From Roseovarius aestuarii (GTDB taxonomy: Bacteria; Pseudomonadota; Alphaproteobacteria; Rhodobacterales; Rhodobacteraceae): DNA of 64,000 nucleotides. Both the position numbers and the translations under genes were made by a program. The notes below the pieces were generated by a model, which saw only the letters and a list, made by a program, of their open reading frames with translations, made no database searches and was not told the origin of the DNA. Position 1 is the stretch's first letter. Every line of letters starts with the position of its first letter. The stretch covers positions 114,949 to 178,948 of the forward strand of contig JAPWHL010000007.1 in assembly GCA_027214255.1 (NCBI GenBank), written 5' to 3'. This document shows, in pieces, positions 16,295-24,636 of this stretch.

Positions 16295-17107
16295 ATGAGC
16301 GCCCCAAACACATCCCCATCCAAGTCGCATGGTCGCAAGTCGATCCGCGCCAGCATGACGCCATCGGAATTGATCACGCCAAACCCGCGCCTTGTTGGGG
16401 CGTGGGCCGTACAGGTCATTACCTTGGTACCGCAGGCCTTTCCCGGAATTCTAGGGGAGAGCCTGACCGGACGCGCTTTGTCGGACGGGTTGTGGACGCT
16501 GGATGCCATTGATCTGCGCAAGTTCGGCGAAGGCAAGCATCGCAACGTCGATGACACGCCCGCTGGCGGCGGGGCCGGTATGGTCTTGCGCGCCGACGTG
16601 ATGGGCGCGGCAATTGAAACAGCCCAGCGCAACGCGCCGCACGGAGCCCCGTTAATCTATCTTAGCCCACGGGGGGCGCGATTTGATCAGGCTATGGCGC
16701 GCCGCTGGGCGGCGGCACCCGGTCTGACGATGATTTGCGGGCGCTTTGAAGGTTTGGATCAACGCGCAATCGACCACTATGGCGCTGAAGAGGTCAGTCT
16801 GGGTGATTTTGTAATGACCGGAGGTGACATCGCCGCACAGGCAATGATCGATGCGGCGCTGCGCCTGCGCCCCGGCGTTCTGGGCAACGCCGCTTCGACA
16901 GCGGACGAAAGCCACTCGGACGGGTTGCTGGAACACCCGCAATACACCCGCCCCGCCGAATGGCAGGGCCACGCGATTCCCCCCATTCTGATGTCGGGCA
17001 ATCACGGCGAAATCGCCAAATGGCGTCAGGCAGAGGCCGAGAACCTGACGCGCACGCGCCGCCCTGACCTTTGGCAGGCTTGGCAGGATCGCAAACGCGA
17101 CGGTTGA
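16295..17107 (+). CDS. trmD: tRNA (guanine37-N1)-methyltransferase
   Basis: TrmD methylates G37 next to the anticodon using S-adenosylmethionine and prevents +1 frameshifts. The SPOUT trefoil knot lies at about residues 115-185, with ICGRFEGLDQRAIDHY (147-162) and SLGDFVMTGGD (168-178); DDTPAGGGAGM is at 86-96. The N-terminus has about 35 extra residues including SKSHGRKSIR, which is usual for Rhodobacteraceae TrmD. I took the ATG at 16295; a TTG 12 bases upstream is also in frame. Total 270 residues. Confidence 0.94.
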   Translation: MSAPNTSPSKSHGRKSIRASMTPSELITPNPRLVGAWAVQVITLVPQAFPGILGESLTGRALSDGLWTLDAIDLRKFGEGKHRNVDDTPAGGGAGMVLRADVMGAAIETAQRNAPHGAPLIYLSPRGARFDQAMARRWAAAPGLTMICGRFEGLDQRAIDHYGAEEVSLGDFVMTGGDIAAQAMIDAALRLRPGVLGNAASTADESHSDGLLEHPQYTRPAEWQGHAIPPILMSGNHGEIAKWRQAEAENLTRTRRPDLWQAWQDRKRDG

Positions 17108-17418
17108 ACTGCCTCAACGTGCCATCGGCGCTTGCATTGTGCAGCGTTCTCTCCTACACCGCGCGCACCCTGTCACGGCTTACTACCCGAGTCGGGGGCC
17201 TATGGCGTCGTGACCATTTTCCGGCGGGTGTGCTTTGCACCTCATACCGGTCTTGGTCCACCATCGCGCCAGCGGCAGCAACAGACAAAGACGGCCCCAC
17301 CTCTGGCGGGCTTTTGCATCGGCATCTGCCAATGCAAGGGAACCCGGACAAAGACCAAGAGCTCTAGGGACGCGACAACACTTTGCGGGATAAACCGCAA
17401 GCATTCAGGAGACACGCG
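17108..17418 (+). other. Long leader region before rplS
   Basis: 311 bases without a gene between trmD and rplS. It holds two inverted repeats: TTGCAT-c-GGCA/TGCC-a-ATGCAA at 17314-17337, and TTGCGG (17383-17388) with CCGCAA (17395-17400) seven bases before the AGGAG of rplS. These could form an mRNA leader structure. I could not assign a confident promoter. Confidence 0.5.
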
Positions 17419-17802
17419 ATGGATATTATCGCTCAGATCGAGGCGGAACAAATTGCCGCCCTCGGTAAAGACATCCCCGATTTCAAAGCAGGCGACACTG
17501 TGCGCGTCGGCTATAAGGTGACAGAAGGCACGCGCAGCCGTGTCCAGAACTTTGAAGGCGTCTGCATTGCACGCAACAATGGTTCGGGCATTGCCGGATC
17601 GTTCACCGTCCGCAAAATTTCGTTTGGCGAAGGCGTGGAACGTGTATTCCCGCTGCACTCGACCAACATCGATGAGATCACAGTTGTTCGTCGTGGCCGC
17701 GTTCGTCGCGCCAAGCTGTATTATCTGCGCGCACGCCGCGGCAAATCGGCCCGTATCGCCGAGGTCAGCAACTACAAGCCCAAGTCGGGCGCAACAGCGT
17801 AA
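17419..17802 (+). CDS. rplS: 50S ribosomal protein L19
   Basis: L19 lies at the interface between subunits. 127 residues with the family pattern [50 protein letters not shown] and RRAKLYYLR. The ATG at 17419 follows AGGAG and gives MDIIAQIE. An upstream in-frame start (17383) would fall inside a hairpin and is less likely. rpmE follows after 11 bases. Confidence 0.96.
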   Translation: MDIIAQIEAEQIAALGKDIPDFKAGDTVRVGYKVTEGTRSRVQNFEGVCIARNNGSGIAGSFTVRKISFGEGVERVFPLHSTNIDEITVVRRGRVRRAKLYYLRARRGKSARIAEVSNYKPKSGATA

Positions 17803-17813
17803 GGAGCCTGGTG

Positions 17814-18035
17814 ATGAAAAAAGATATTCACCCCGATTACCACGTCATCGACGTCAAGATGACAGATGGCACGGTTGTGCAAATGCGCTCGACCTATGGC
17901 AAAGAAGGCGACTCCCTGTCGCTGGATATCGACCCCTCGGTTCACCCCGCGTGGACCGGTGGCGGTACACGCCTGATGGACGCAGGTGGCCGTGTATCCA
18001 AGTTCAAAAAGAAATACGAAGGTCTGGGTTTCTGA
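17814..18035 (+). CDS. rpmE: 50S ribosomal protein L31
   Basis: 73 residues, starting [10 protein letters not shown]. The paired cysteines of zinc-binding L31 are absent, so this is the zinc-independent form. The C-terminal [15 protein letters not shown] and GLGF are typical. AAGGAG (17801-17806) overlaps the rplS stop and serves the ATG at 17814. A strong terminator follows, closing the rplS-rpmE unit. Confidence 0.95.
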   Translation: MKKDIHPDYHVIDVKMTDGTVVQMRSTYGKEGDSLSLDIDPSVHPAWTGGGTRLMDAGGRVSKFKKKYEGLGF

Positions 18036-18058
18036 TCCAGCTTGGTTTGACCATGTTC

Positions 18059-18089
18059 AACGCCGCTCCGATTTGGGGCGGCGTTTTTC
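18059..18089 (+). terminator. Rho-independent terminator of rplS-rpmE
   Basis: Eleven-pair stem AACGCCGCTCC (18059-18069) with GGGGCGGCGTT (18075-18085), a five-base loop and a following T-run. Confidence 0.9.
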
Positions 18090-18311
18090 GTTCGGGCGAT
18101 GTTTTCACTTAGGCTTTGGCCCGCCTTGCGATACCGTCGCCACCTATGTGCCATGTCTACGGGGTTGCATCTGCGTCACGTGCCCTCAATAGTGACACTT
18201 GATTGACGCACGACGCCAATCTGCCAGCCACGCGACATCATACGATCCCTTGCTCGGCCAGCCTCGCACCTCTTTTTTTTCAACTTGCCATGTTCCGCAG
18301 GAGAGCACTCT

Positions 18312-18632
18312 ATGTACATCGCCATGAACCGCTTTACAGTAACCTCAGACAATGCATCAGCCTTTCAGGACCTGTGGTTGAACCGTGAAAGCCATCTGGA
18401 CCAGATGGATGGCTTCGTGGAGTTTCACATGTTGCGCGGTCCCGAAGTGGACGGCAAGGTTCTGTTCGCCTCGCACACGGTTTGGCAGGATGAGGAGGCG
18501 TTTCGCGCTTGGACCCGCTCCGACGCTTTTCGCGCAGCGCATAAAAACGCTGGCGGGAACGCGAAGCTGCACGAAGGCCACCCGTCATTTGAGGGTTTCA
18601 CCACCATTCAACATATCCCGGCGACGGCCTGA
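18312..18632 (+). CDS. IsdG-like haem-degrading monooxygenase (ABM fold)
   Basis: 106 residues of the antibiotic-biosynthesis-monooxygenase fold. The three residues used by IsdG/IsdI to open haem are at the matching places: Asn6 in MYIAMNRF, Trp67 in FRAWTRSDAF and His77 in RAAHKNAG. Nearby are RESHLDQMDGFVEFHML and a C-terminal EGF-x-TIQ. Members of this group release iron from haem in the cytosol. The ATG at 18312 follows AGGAG. No haem-uptake genes are next to it, so haem as substrate is an inference from the triad. Confidence 0.78.
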   Translation: MYIAMNRFTVTSDNASAFQDLWLNRESHLDQMDGFVEFHMLRGPEVDGKVLFASHTVWQDEEAFRAWTRSDAFRAAHKNAGGNAKLHEGHPSFEGFTTIQHIPATA

Positions 18633-18758
18633 TCCTTCTGCGTCACCGGCCCAACACCCCCGAGCACGGCCCCGGATTGGTGCGCTGGATGACTCCAGAA
18701 ACGATTAATCCGCGCACCACATCTGGACATAACGCCCTATCGCCCCTAATTCGGCCCT

Positions 18759-19235
18759 ATGGCACAACCCAAAGACACCCCCAATTACAAGGTCATCGCC
18801 GAAAACCGGCGAGCGCGGTATGATTACGCGATCGAGGACGATATCGAATGCGGTATCATCCTTGAGGGCTCCGAAGTGAAATCCCTGCGCAAGGGCGGCT
18901 CCAATATCGCGGAAAGTTACGCCACCGTGGATGATGGCGAATTGTGGTTGGTCAACAGCTACATCGCACCCTACGCACAGGCCAAAACCTTTGGCCACGA
19001 GGAACGCCGCCGCCGCAAACTTCTGGTATCACGGCGCGAACTCGCCCGATTGTGGTCTGACACACAACGCAAGGGGATGACGTTGGTCCCGCTGGTGCTG
19101 TATTTCAATCACCGGGGTCTGGCCAAGCTGAAGATCGGCATCGCCAAGGGCAAAAAGAACCACGACAAACGCGAGACGTCCGCCAAACGTGACTGGGCCC
19201 GCCAAAAGCAACGTCTTTTGAAGGACCATGGGTAA
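18759..19235 (+). CDS. smpB: SsrA-binding protein SmpB
   Basis: SmpB binds tmRNA and brings it to stalled ribosomes. 158 residues: [35 protein letters not shown], a central oligonucleotide-binding barrel, and the basic C-terminal tail with [10 protein letters not shown] and [13 protein letters not shown], which occupies the empty decoding channel. I looked for the tmRNA gene nearby and did not find it. Confidence 0.96.
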   Translation: MAQPKDTPNYKVIAENRRARYDYAIEDDIECGIILEGSEVKSLRKGGSNIAESYATVDDGELWLVNSYIAPYAQAKTFGHEERRRRKLLVSRRELARLWSDTQRKGMTLVPLVLYFNHRGLAKLKIGIAKGKKNHDKRETSAKRDWARQKQRLLKDHG

Positions 19236-19398
19236 CACTGACCCACAGCGCGAAGATGGGGCGAAACACGTGCTTTGAAAAAAGGCCCGCGCCAGATTTT
19301 TCACGATCTGTTCGGATGGCCCACAAACCGCCATTTTGCGCTATTATGCAGGATCAGGGCGGGGAACACACACCGCACAGGGTCAGCGGAGGCGTGAC

Positions 19399-19674
19399 AT
19401 GGAACTTCTGATAGGTCTGATTTCCGGCGCGCTTGGCGGCGTCGTTTCGGGGGCGCTGTTGAAACGCCTATCCCTCGGGTTGGCCCCAAACTCGATCATC
19501 GGAATTATCGGCGGCGGCTTAAGTGCACACAGCGCGGCCCTGCTAGGCCCTGGCGGTCTGTCAGGACGCGGCGTTGATGTTCTTACCATGACTGGGCAAA
19601 TCGCCACCGGGGCAACAGGTGGTGCGGCACTGGTGATCGTACTTGGCCTGATCAAAACCAAACTACGCAAATAG
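19399..19674 (+). CDS. Small glycine-rich membrane protein
   Basis: 91 residues with three hydrophobic, Gly/Ala-rich segments (IGLISGALGGVVSGALL, SIIGIIGGGLSAHSAALL and a C-terminal GGAALVIVLGL) and a basic end KTKLRK. The spacing resembles small membrane proteins of the GlsB/YeaQ type but I cannot assign it. The ATG at 19399 follows GGAGG. It lies between smpB and sseA. Confidence 0.65.
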   Translation: MELLIGLISGALGGVVSGALLKRLSLGLAPNSIIGIIGGGLSAHSAALLGPGGLSGRGVDVLTMTGQIATGATGGAALVIVLGLIKTKLRK

Positions 19675-19787
19675 CGCGCCCTGAACGCCCGGCCGCAACC
19701 GCCCCGGCCTTGCCTCCCTGCGCGGGCGGCTGTATGCAATTATGCATCAGCAAAGACCCCGATATGAATAAGACAAAGGGTGGCACA

Positions 19788-20645
19788 ATGGCCCAGGACG
19801 ATCCCAAAACACTGGTCTCAACCGATTGGCTGGCCGCACATTTCAAAGACCCCGACCTGCGCATACTGGACGGGTCATGGTTCTTACCGGGCGTCGAACG
19901 CAATCCGCGCGCCGAATACGACGCCGCACATATTCCGGGCGCTCGTTTCTTTGATATCGACGATGTGTGCGATCATCGCTCGGACCTGCCGCACATGGTG
20001 CCGGGTGTGGAAAAATTCATGTCGCGTATGCGCGCTCTGGGGGTTGGTGATGGCCATCAGGTGGTCGTCTATGACACGCATGGGGTCTATTCTGCCGCCC
20101 GAGTTTGGTGGCTCTTTCGCTTGATGGGGCAAGAAAATGTCGCCGTCCTGAACGGTGGTTTCCCCAAGTGGCAGGCCGAAGGCCGCTCGATCGAGGATAT
20201 GCCCCCTGTCATCCGGGACCGTCACATGACCGTGCGCCGCCAGAACCACATGGTGCGCGACGTTACTCAAGTCTCCGCGGCCTCCAAGCTGGGCGATCAC
20301 ACCATTCTGGACGCCCGCCCCGCCGCCCGTTTTCGCGGCGAGGCCCCCGAACCACGTCAGGGCCTGCGAAGCGGTCACATACCCGGATCGCGTAATCTCC
20401 CCTACAATGACCTTCTGAACGAAGACGGCACGATGAAATCCATCGACGCCCTAAAGGCAGTTCTGGACAGTGCCGGGGCTGACCTTGGCAAACCTGTGAT
20501 CACCACATGCGGGTCCGGCATCAGTGCTGCCATCATCAATCTGGCGCTTGAACGGATCGGAAAAACCGATCATGCGCTGTATGACGGGTCATGGGCGGAA
20601 TGGGGGGCCTTCCCCACCGTTCCCGTCGCCACGGGAGACTCCTGA
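19788..20645 (+). CDS. sseA: 3-mercaptopyruvate sulfurtransferase
   Basis: A two-domain rhodanese of 285 residues that moves sulfur from 3-mercaptopyruvate to acceptors such as cyanide or thiols. The inactive N-terminal domain has HIPGARFFDIDDV; the C-terminal domain has the active loop CGSGIS with Cys241, the form expected for mercaptopyruvate rather than thiosulfate sulfurtransferase. The ATG at 19788 is preceded by AAAGGG. Its stop overlaps the aminotransferase start, fitting a cysteine-catabolism pair in which the transaminase makes mercaptopyruvate. Confidence 0.9.
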   Translation: MAQDDPKTLVSTDWLAAHFKDPDLRILDGSWFLPGVERNPRAEYDAAHIPGARFFDIDDVCDHRSDLPHMVPGVEKFMSRMRALGVGDGHQVVVYDTHGVYSAARVWWLFRLMGQENVAVLNGGFPKWQAEGRSIEDMPPVIRDRHMTVRRQNHMVRDVTQVSAASKLGDHTILDARPAARFRGEAPEPRQGLRSGHIPGSRNLPYNDLLNEDGTMKSIDALKAVLDSAGADLGKPVITTCGSGISAAIINLALERIGKTDHALYDGSWAEWGAFPTVPVATGDS

Positions 20646-21829
20646 TGCTGAGCGCGCTACAGCCCCAATCGCCGGACAAGATCCTGCAACTAATGCAAAC
20701 GTTCCGCGCCGACCCGCGCGACACCAAAATTGATCTGGGTGTGGGGGTCTACAAAGACCCACAGGGCAATACCCCGATCATGCGCGCCGTCAAACAGGCG
20801 GAAAAACGTTGGTGGACGGACGAAACGAGCAAATCCTACGTCACCCTCACCGGTGATCCGGCTTTTTCGGATGCGATGATCGACCTGATCCTTGGCGAAT
20901 CCGTCGCCCGTGACAGCGTTGCCGCCGCGGCCACCCCCGGCGGCACAGGCGCGTTGCGTCAGGCATTTGAACTGATCAAACTGGCCAATCCGGACGCACG
21001 CGTGTTCGTTTCGACCCCAACATGGCCCAACCATCTCAGCATCCTCAAACATCTGGGCATCGAGACAATCCCCTACCGCTACTTCGATATTGCCACCGGT
21101 ACTGTCGACGCTGCCGGAATGTTGGATGATCTTCAGGCTTTGCGCCCGGGCGATGTGGCCCTGTTGCACGGTTGCTGCCATAATCCGACAGGGGCCAACC
21201 TGACCCTGCCAGACTGGCAGGCAGTGATTGACACGCTCAACGCCAAAGGCGCGATCCCGATGGTCGATATCGCTTATCAGGGGTTCGGCGACGGGTTGAG
21301 CGAAGACGCGGCAGCCACGCGCCTGATTGCAAAAGGATGTCCCGAAACGATCATAGCGGCCAGTTGCTCGAAGAATTTCGGCATCTACCGGGAACGCACC
21401 GGTATCCTGATGGCCACCAGTCACGACAGCACGCTGACACCTTTGACACAGGACACTTTGGCCCATCTTAATCGCCAGAATTTCTCGTTTCCACCCGATC
21501 ATGGCGCACGTCTCGTGACTTTGATCCTGACTGACCAAACCCTACGCACGGACTGGCAGTCCGAGCTCGAGGACATGCGCGGCGCAATGCTCACCAACCG
21601 CGAACACCTCGCATCCGAACTGCGCCGCGCATCCAACTCCGACAGGTTCGATTTCATCGCCCAACACCGTGGCATGTTCTCACGGCTCGGAGCAACGCCA
21701 GAACAGGTCGAAAAACTGCGCACGGATCATGCGATCTACATGGTCGGTGACAGCCGCATCAACATTGCGGGGCTCAACGCCAACACGGTCCCGATCCTTG
21801 CCCAGGCGCTGATCGACGTCGGCGCCTGA
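20645..21829 (+). CDS. Aromatic amino acid aminotransferase (class I)
   Basis: A 394-residue PLP enzyme of the aspartate/tyrosine aminotransferase subgroup. Features: DLGVGVYKDPQGNTP (30-44), GGTGALRQAFE, HGCCHNPTGANLT (175-187), the PLP-binding Lys243 in AASCSKNFGIYRERTG, and a closing SRINIAGLN. These patterns fit TyrB-type enzymes acting on aromatic amino acids and aspartate with 2-oxoglutarate. It starts at the ATG overlapping the sseA stop, so the two genes are coupled. Substrate choice is inferred. Confidence 0.88.
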   Translation: MLSALQPQSPDKILQLMQTFRADPRDTKIDLGVGVYKDPQGNTPIMRAVKQAEKRWWTDETSKSYVTLTGDPAFSDAMIDLILGESVARDSVAAAATPGGTGALRQAFELIKLANPDARVFVSTPTWPNHLSILKHLGIETIPYRYFDIATGTVDAAGMLDDLQALRPGDVALLHGCCHNPTGANLTLPDWQAVIDTLNAKGAIPMVDIAYQGFGDGLSEDAAATRLIAKGCPETIIAASCSKNFGIYRERTGILMATSHDSTLTPLTQDTLAHLNRQNFSFPPDHGARLVTLILTDQTLRTDWQSELEDMRGAMLTNREHLASELRRASNSDRFDFIAQHRGMFSRLGATPEQVEKLRTDHAIYMVGDSRINIAGLNANTVPILAQALIDVGA

Positions 21830-21842
21830 CACGCTGCCGGCC

Positions 21843-21870
21843 TTTCATCTTTCTCTAAATACCTTCGCCG
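21843..21870 (-). repeat. Dispersed 3'-end element, variant form (copy D)
   Basis: On the minus strand it reads CGGCGAAGGTATTTAGAGAA followed by AGATG. It lies 14 bases after the aminotransferase stop. It shares the GGTATTT core with copies A-C but is otherwise divergent. Confidence 0.35.
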
Positions 21871-21907
21871 AAGGCGGGGCAACGCGCGTTGCCCGCACGC
21901 CGCGATA

Positions 21908-22525
21908 TCATCCCCGGTACCGGGCCAGAAACATCGTTACCACCGCGTCCACCGCGCGGGCGATATCTGCCTCTTGGACGCCCTCACACACACCACACAG
22001 ACGCCGTACGAACATATCGCCCTTGCACAGATCCCCGAACTGGCTGGTGGCAACATCCAAATCATCAATCACCAGATCGCCCCGCGCGACATAGACTTTC
22101 AACACCGATCCCAGACGTTCGCGCAGCAATGCAGGGCCGGATGCGTAAAACCGCGCCCCCAAATCCGGAAAGCGGTAACTTTCCGCGATGCCGATACGGT
22201 ATACCTGCTGACCGAAATCGGACAAAAAGAACCGTACCAGACGATCAGCCGCACTATGCAACGCCGCCTCAACCGGCGCGTTGATGTCAATCACGGCCAG
22301 CGCCTCGCTGGCCTGACGGTTACACTCGACGCGTGCCACTTCGGAAAACAACAGCCGCTTGTCTGGAAAATAACTGTAAAGCGTGGCCTTTGACACGCCC
22401 GCTGCCCGGGCGATCTCGTCCACACTGGCGCCCTCAAAACCATCGCGCATGAACACATCCCGCGCACCTTGCAGAACCTGTTCGAACTTGCGTCCTTTTT
22501 TGATGTCAGCCGCTCGCGCTGTCAT
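21908..22525 (-). CDS. TetR family transcriptional regulator
   Basis: 205 residues with an N-terminal TetR helix-turn-helix (FEGASVDEIARAAGVSKATLYSYFPDKRLLFSEV) and a TetR_C type ligand domain. The ATG at 22525 follows GGAGAGAGC. It is divergent from mbfA, with 134 bases between starts, so it may control itself or mbfA, although mbfA has its own Irr-type box. Ligand unknown. Confidence 0.87.
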   Translation of the reverse strand: MTARAADIKKGRKFEQVLQGARDVFMRDGFEGASVDEIARAAGVSKATLYSYFPDKRLLFSEVARVECNRQASEALAVIDINAPVEAALHSAADRLVRFFLSDFGQQVYRIGIAESYRFPDLGARFYASGPALLRERLGSVLKVYVARGDLVIDDLDVATSQFGDLCKGDMFVRRLCGVCEGVQEADIARAVDAVVTMFLARYRG

Positions 22526-22591
22526 ATGCTCTCTCCGCTGGGCCGTCTCTATCTTAGGGCCGCGAATGAACCAACCGCAAGACCCAGTCAC

Positions 22592-22633
22592 TTGCATGGG
22601 GGAGAAGACTTGCATAGATTAGAATCGTTCTAA
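22592..22633 (+). promoter_or_regulatory. mbfA promoter overlapped by an Irr-type iron control element
   Basis: TTGCAT (22592-22597), 17 bases, TAGATT (22615-22620). TTAGAATCGTTCTAA at 22619-22633 is a perfect 6-3-6 palindrome that matches the iron control element bound by Irr and covers the end of the -10. Irr bound here would block transcription when iron is low, as known for mbfA in rhizobia. Confidence 0.75.
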
Positions 22634-22659
22634 GTTAATGCGTCTAGATGGAGCCCCCC

Positions 22660-23637
22660 ATGCTATCCCGCCTCACCCAACGCCGCCAATTTGGCGATCT
22701 GACCGAACAAGAGGTTCTGGCCCTCGCCATTGGTGCCGAAGAAGAGGATGCGCGCCTCTATCGCATTTACGCCGAAGGCCTACGTACAGATTTCCCCGAC
22801 AGTGCCGCGCTATTGGATGGTATGGCCGCCGAGGAAGACACCCACCGCAGACGCTTGATTGAGCGTTTCAAGCAACGCTTTGGCACGGTCATCCCGCCGA
22901 TCAACAGATCACAGATTGCCGGATATCCCGCACGTCGCCCCTATTGGCAAATTCAGGCGCAGGGGCTGGAACGGATACGCGCCGAAGTGGGCTTGATGGA
23001 GCGTGACTCGGCCCGGTTTTACACCGCCGCCGCCGGACGCAGCCGCGATGCGGACACGCGAAAGCTACTGGGGGATCTGGCCGAGGCTGAGGCCGGACAC
23101 CAGCGGGCCGCGCACGATCTGACAGATCAGCATCTCGATCCCGAAACCCGCGCCACCGAAGATGCGGTCAACCGCCGTCAATTTATCCTGACATGGGTGC
23201 AACCGTCGTTGGCAGGGTTGATGGATGGCTCGGTCAGCACTTTGGCCCCGATCTTTGCCACTGCATTTGCAACCCAGGACACGTGGACAACGTTTCTGGT
23301 CGGGTTCGCTGCGTCGGTCGGCGCGGGCATATCGATGGGCTTTACCGAAGCCGCCAGCGATGATGGCGAGCTGTCCGGGCGCGGCAGCCCAATCAAACGT
23401 GGCTTTGCCAGCGGAGTTATGACCACCGTGGGCGGGTTGGGCCACGCCCTACCCTATTTGATCACGGATTTCTGGACCGCAACTTCGATCGCAATCCTTG
23501 TGGTCTTTGTCGAATTATGGGCCATTGCGTGGCTGCAAAACCGCTATATGCAAACCCCGTTTTTCCGCGCAGCCCTTCAGGTGGTCGTCGGCGGCGCTCT
23601 GGTCTTTGGCGCAGGCGTGCTGATCGGCAGCGGGTGA
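22660..23637 (+). CDS. mbfA: Membrane-bound ferritin MbfA (ferritin-like plus VIT1 domain)
   Basis: An iron exporter of 325 residues. The N-terminal half is a ferritin-like four-helix region with carboxylate/His ligands in AEEED (26-30), AAEEDTH (56-62), a later LMERDSARFY and LAEAEAGH. The C-terminal half (about 173-325) is a VIT1/CCC1-type membrane domain with GLMDGSVSTLAP and several helices. Known MbfA proteins export iron and protect against iron and peroxide stress. The ATG at 22660 has TGGAG six bases upstream and is preferred to the ATG at 22648. The Irr-type box lies 27 bases before the start. Confidence 0.9.
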   Translation: MLSRLTQRRQFGDLTEQEVLALAIGAEEEDARLYRIYAEGLRTDFPDSAALLDGMAAEEDTHRRRLIERFKQRFGTVIPPINRSQIAGYPARRPYWQIQAQGLERIRAEVGLMERDSARFYTAAAGRSRDADTRKLLGDLAEAEAGHQRAAHDLTDQHLDPETRATEDAVNRRQFILTWVQPSLAGLMDGSVSTLAPIFATAFATQDTWTTFLVGFAASVGAGISMGFTEAASDDGELSGRGSPIKRGFASGVMTTVGGLGHALPYLITDFWTATSIAILVVFVELWAIAWLQNRYMQTPFFRAALQVVVGGALVFGAGVLIGSG

Positions 23638-23798
23638 CACGGATGCAATGGCCGTTCAAAGCCTGACGGACTCATCCCAGATACGTGCAACGGCAGAATT
23701 CAACGTCCCTTTCTTGGTACGCCAATTATGGTTTCGTGAGGCGGTGATTTGCGCTAACACTCACGCAAACACCGTCATTCGAAACGAAGGAACGCATC

Positions 23799-24632
23799 AT
23801 GGAAACCAAATCAGAAAACGCTTGTTTTGGCGGTGTACAAGGGGTTTACACCCACGCCTCAAAGGTCTGCGGCGGTGATATGACATTTGGTCTGTTCCTG
23901 CCAGCCGAGGCTCAGCACGGCCCGGTTCCCGTGCTATGGTATCTGTCGGGCCTGACCTGCACGCATGAGAACGCCATGACCAAAGCCGGTGCTCAGGTTT
24001 GGGCCGCCGAGCACGGGATCGCGCTGGTGTTTCCCGATACGTCACCACGCGGTGATGACGTGGCCAACGACGATGCCTATGATCTGGGTCAGGGTGCGGG
24101 ATTTTATGTGAATGCCACGCAAGACCCGTGGAAGCCGCATTTTCAAATGTGGGACTATGTCGCCGAAGAACTGCCTGCCCTGCTGGGTGCGAATTTTGCC
24201 GTCGACCTTGAACGCCAGGGCATTACCGGCCACTCGATGGGCGGACATGGCGCGCTGACGCTGGCCATGGGCCTGCCGGGACGGTTCGCCAGCGTGTCGG
24301 CATTCTCACCCATCTGCAACCCGACAGACAGCGACTGGGGCCGCAAACAGTTGACGGCCTATCTGGGCACGGCCGAGTCCGCTTGGGCGGCCCATGATGC
24401 CAGTTTGGCTATGCGCGATATCGGCTTTGACGGGCCTGTTCTGGTTGATACCGGTACGAAGGATCAGTTTCTGGACCTGCTAAAACCCGAAACACTGGCC
24501 CATGCGGCCGCGACGCGCCGCCAGCAGGCGACATTGCGCATGCAGCCCGGGTACGATCACAGCTATTTCTTTGTGCAATCCTTCATGGAAGATCACGTCG
24601 CCTTCCACGCCGACGCGTTATACGGAGTCTAA
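23799..24632 (+). CDS. fghA: S-formylglutathione hydrolase
   Basis: The second enzyme of glutathione-dependent formaldehyde detoxification; it hydrolyses S-formylglutathione to formate and glutathione. The 277-residue esterase-D fold protein has Ser146 in GHSMGGHGAL, Asp222 in DTGTKDQF and His254 in GYDHSYFF, plus the YLSGLTCTHEN segment (48-58). It is of normal length and has a good family match throughout. Its partner dehydrogenase is at 36091-37203, on the other strand. sthA follows four bases later. Confidence 0.95.
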   Translation: METKSENACFGGVQGVYTHASKVCGGDMTFGLFLPAEAQHGPVPVLWYLSGLTCTHENAMTKAGAQVWAAEHGIALVFPDTSPRGDDVANDDAYDLGQGAGFYVNATQDPWKPHFQMWDYVAEELPALLGANFAVDLERQGITGHSMGGHGALTLAMGLPGRFASVSAFSPICNPTDSDWGRKQLTAYLGTAESAWAAHDASLAMRDIGFDGPVLVDTGTKDQFLDLLKPETLAHAAATRRQQATLRMQPGYDHSYFFVQSFMEDHVAFHADALYGV

Positions 24633-24636
24633 CACG

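Noticed and set aside
18633..18758. tmRNA gene next to smpB.
   Set aside because: I looked for the tag-coding and tRNA-like parts on both strands in this gap and at 19236-19398 and saw neither.
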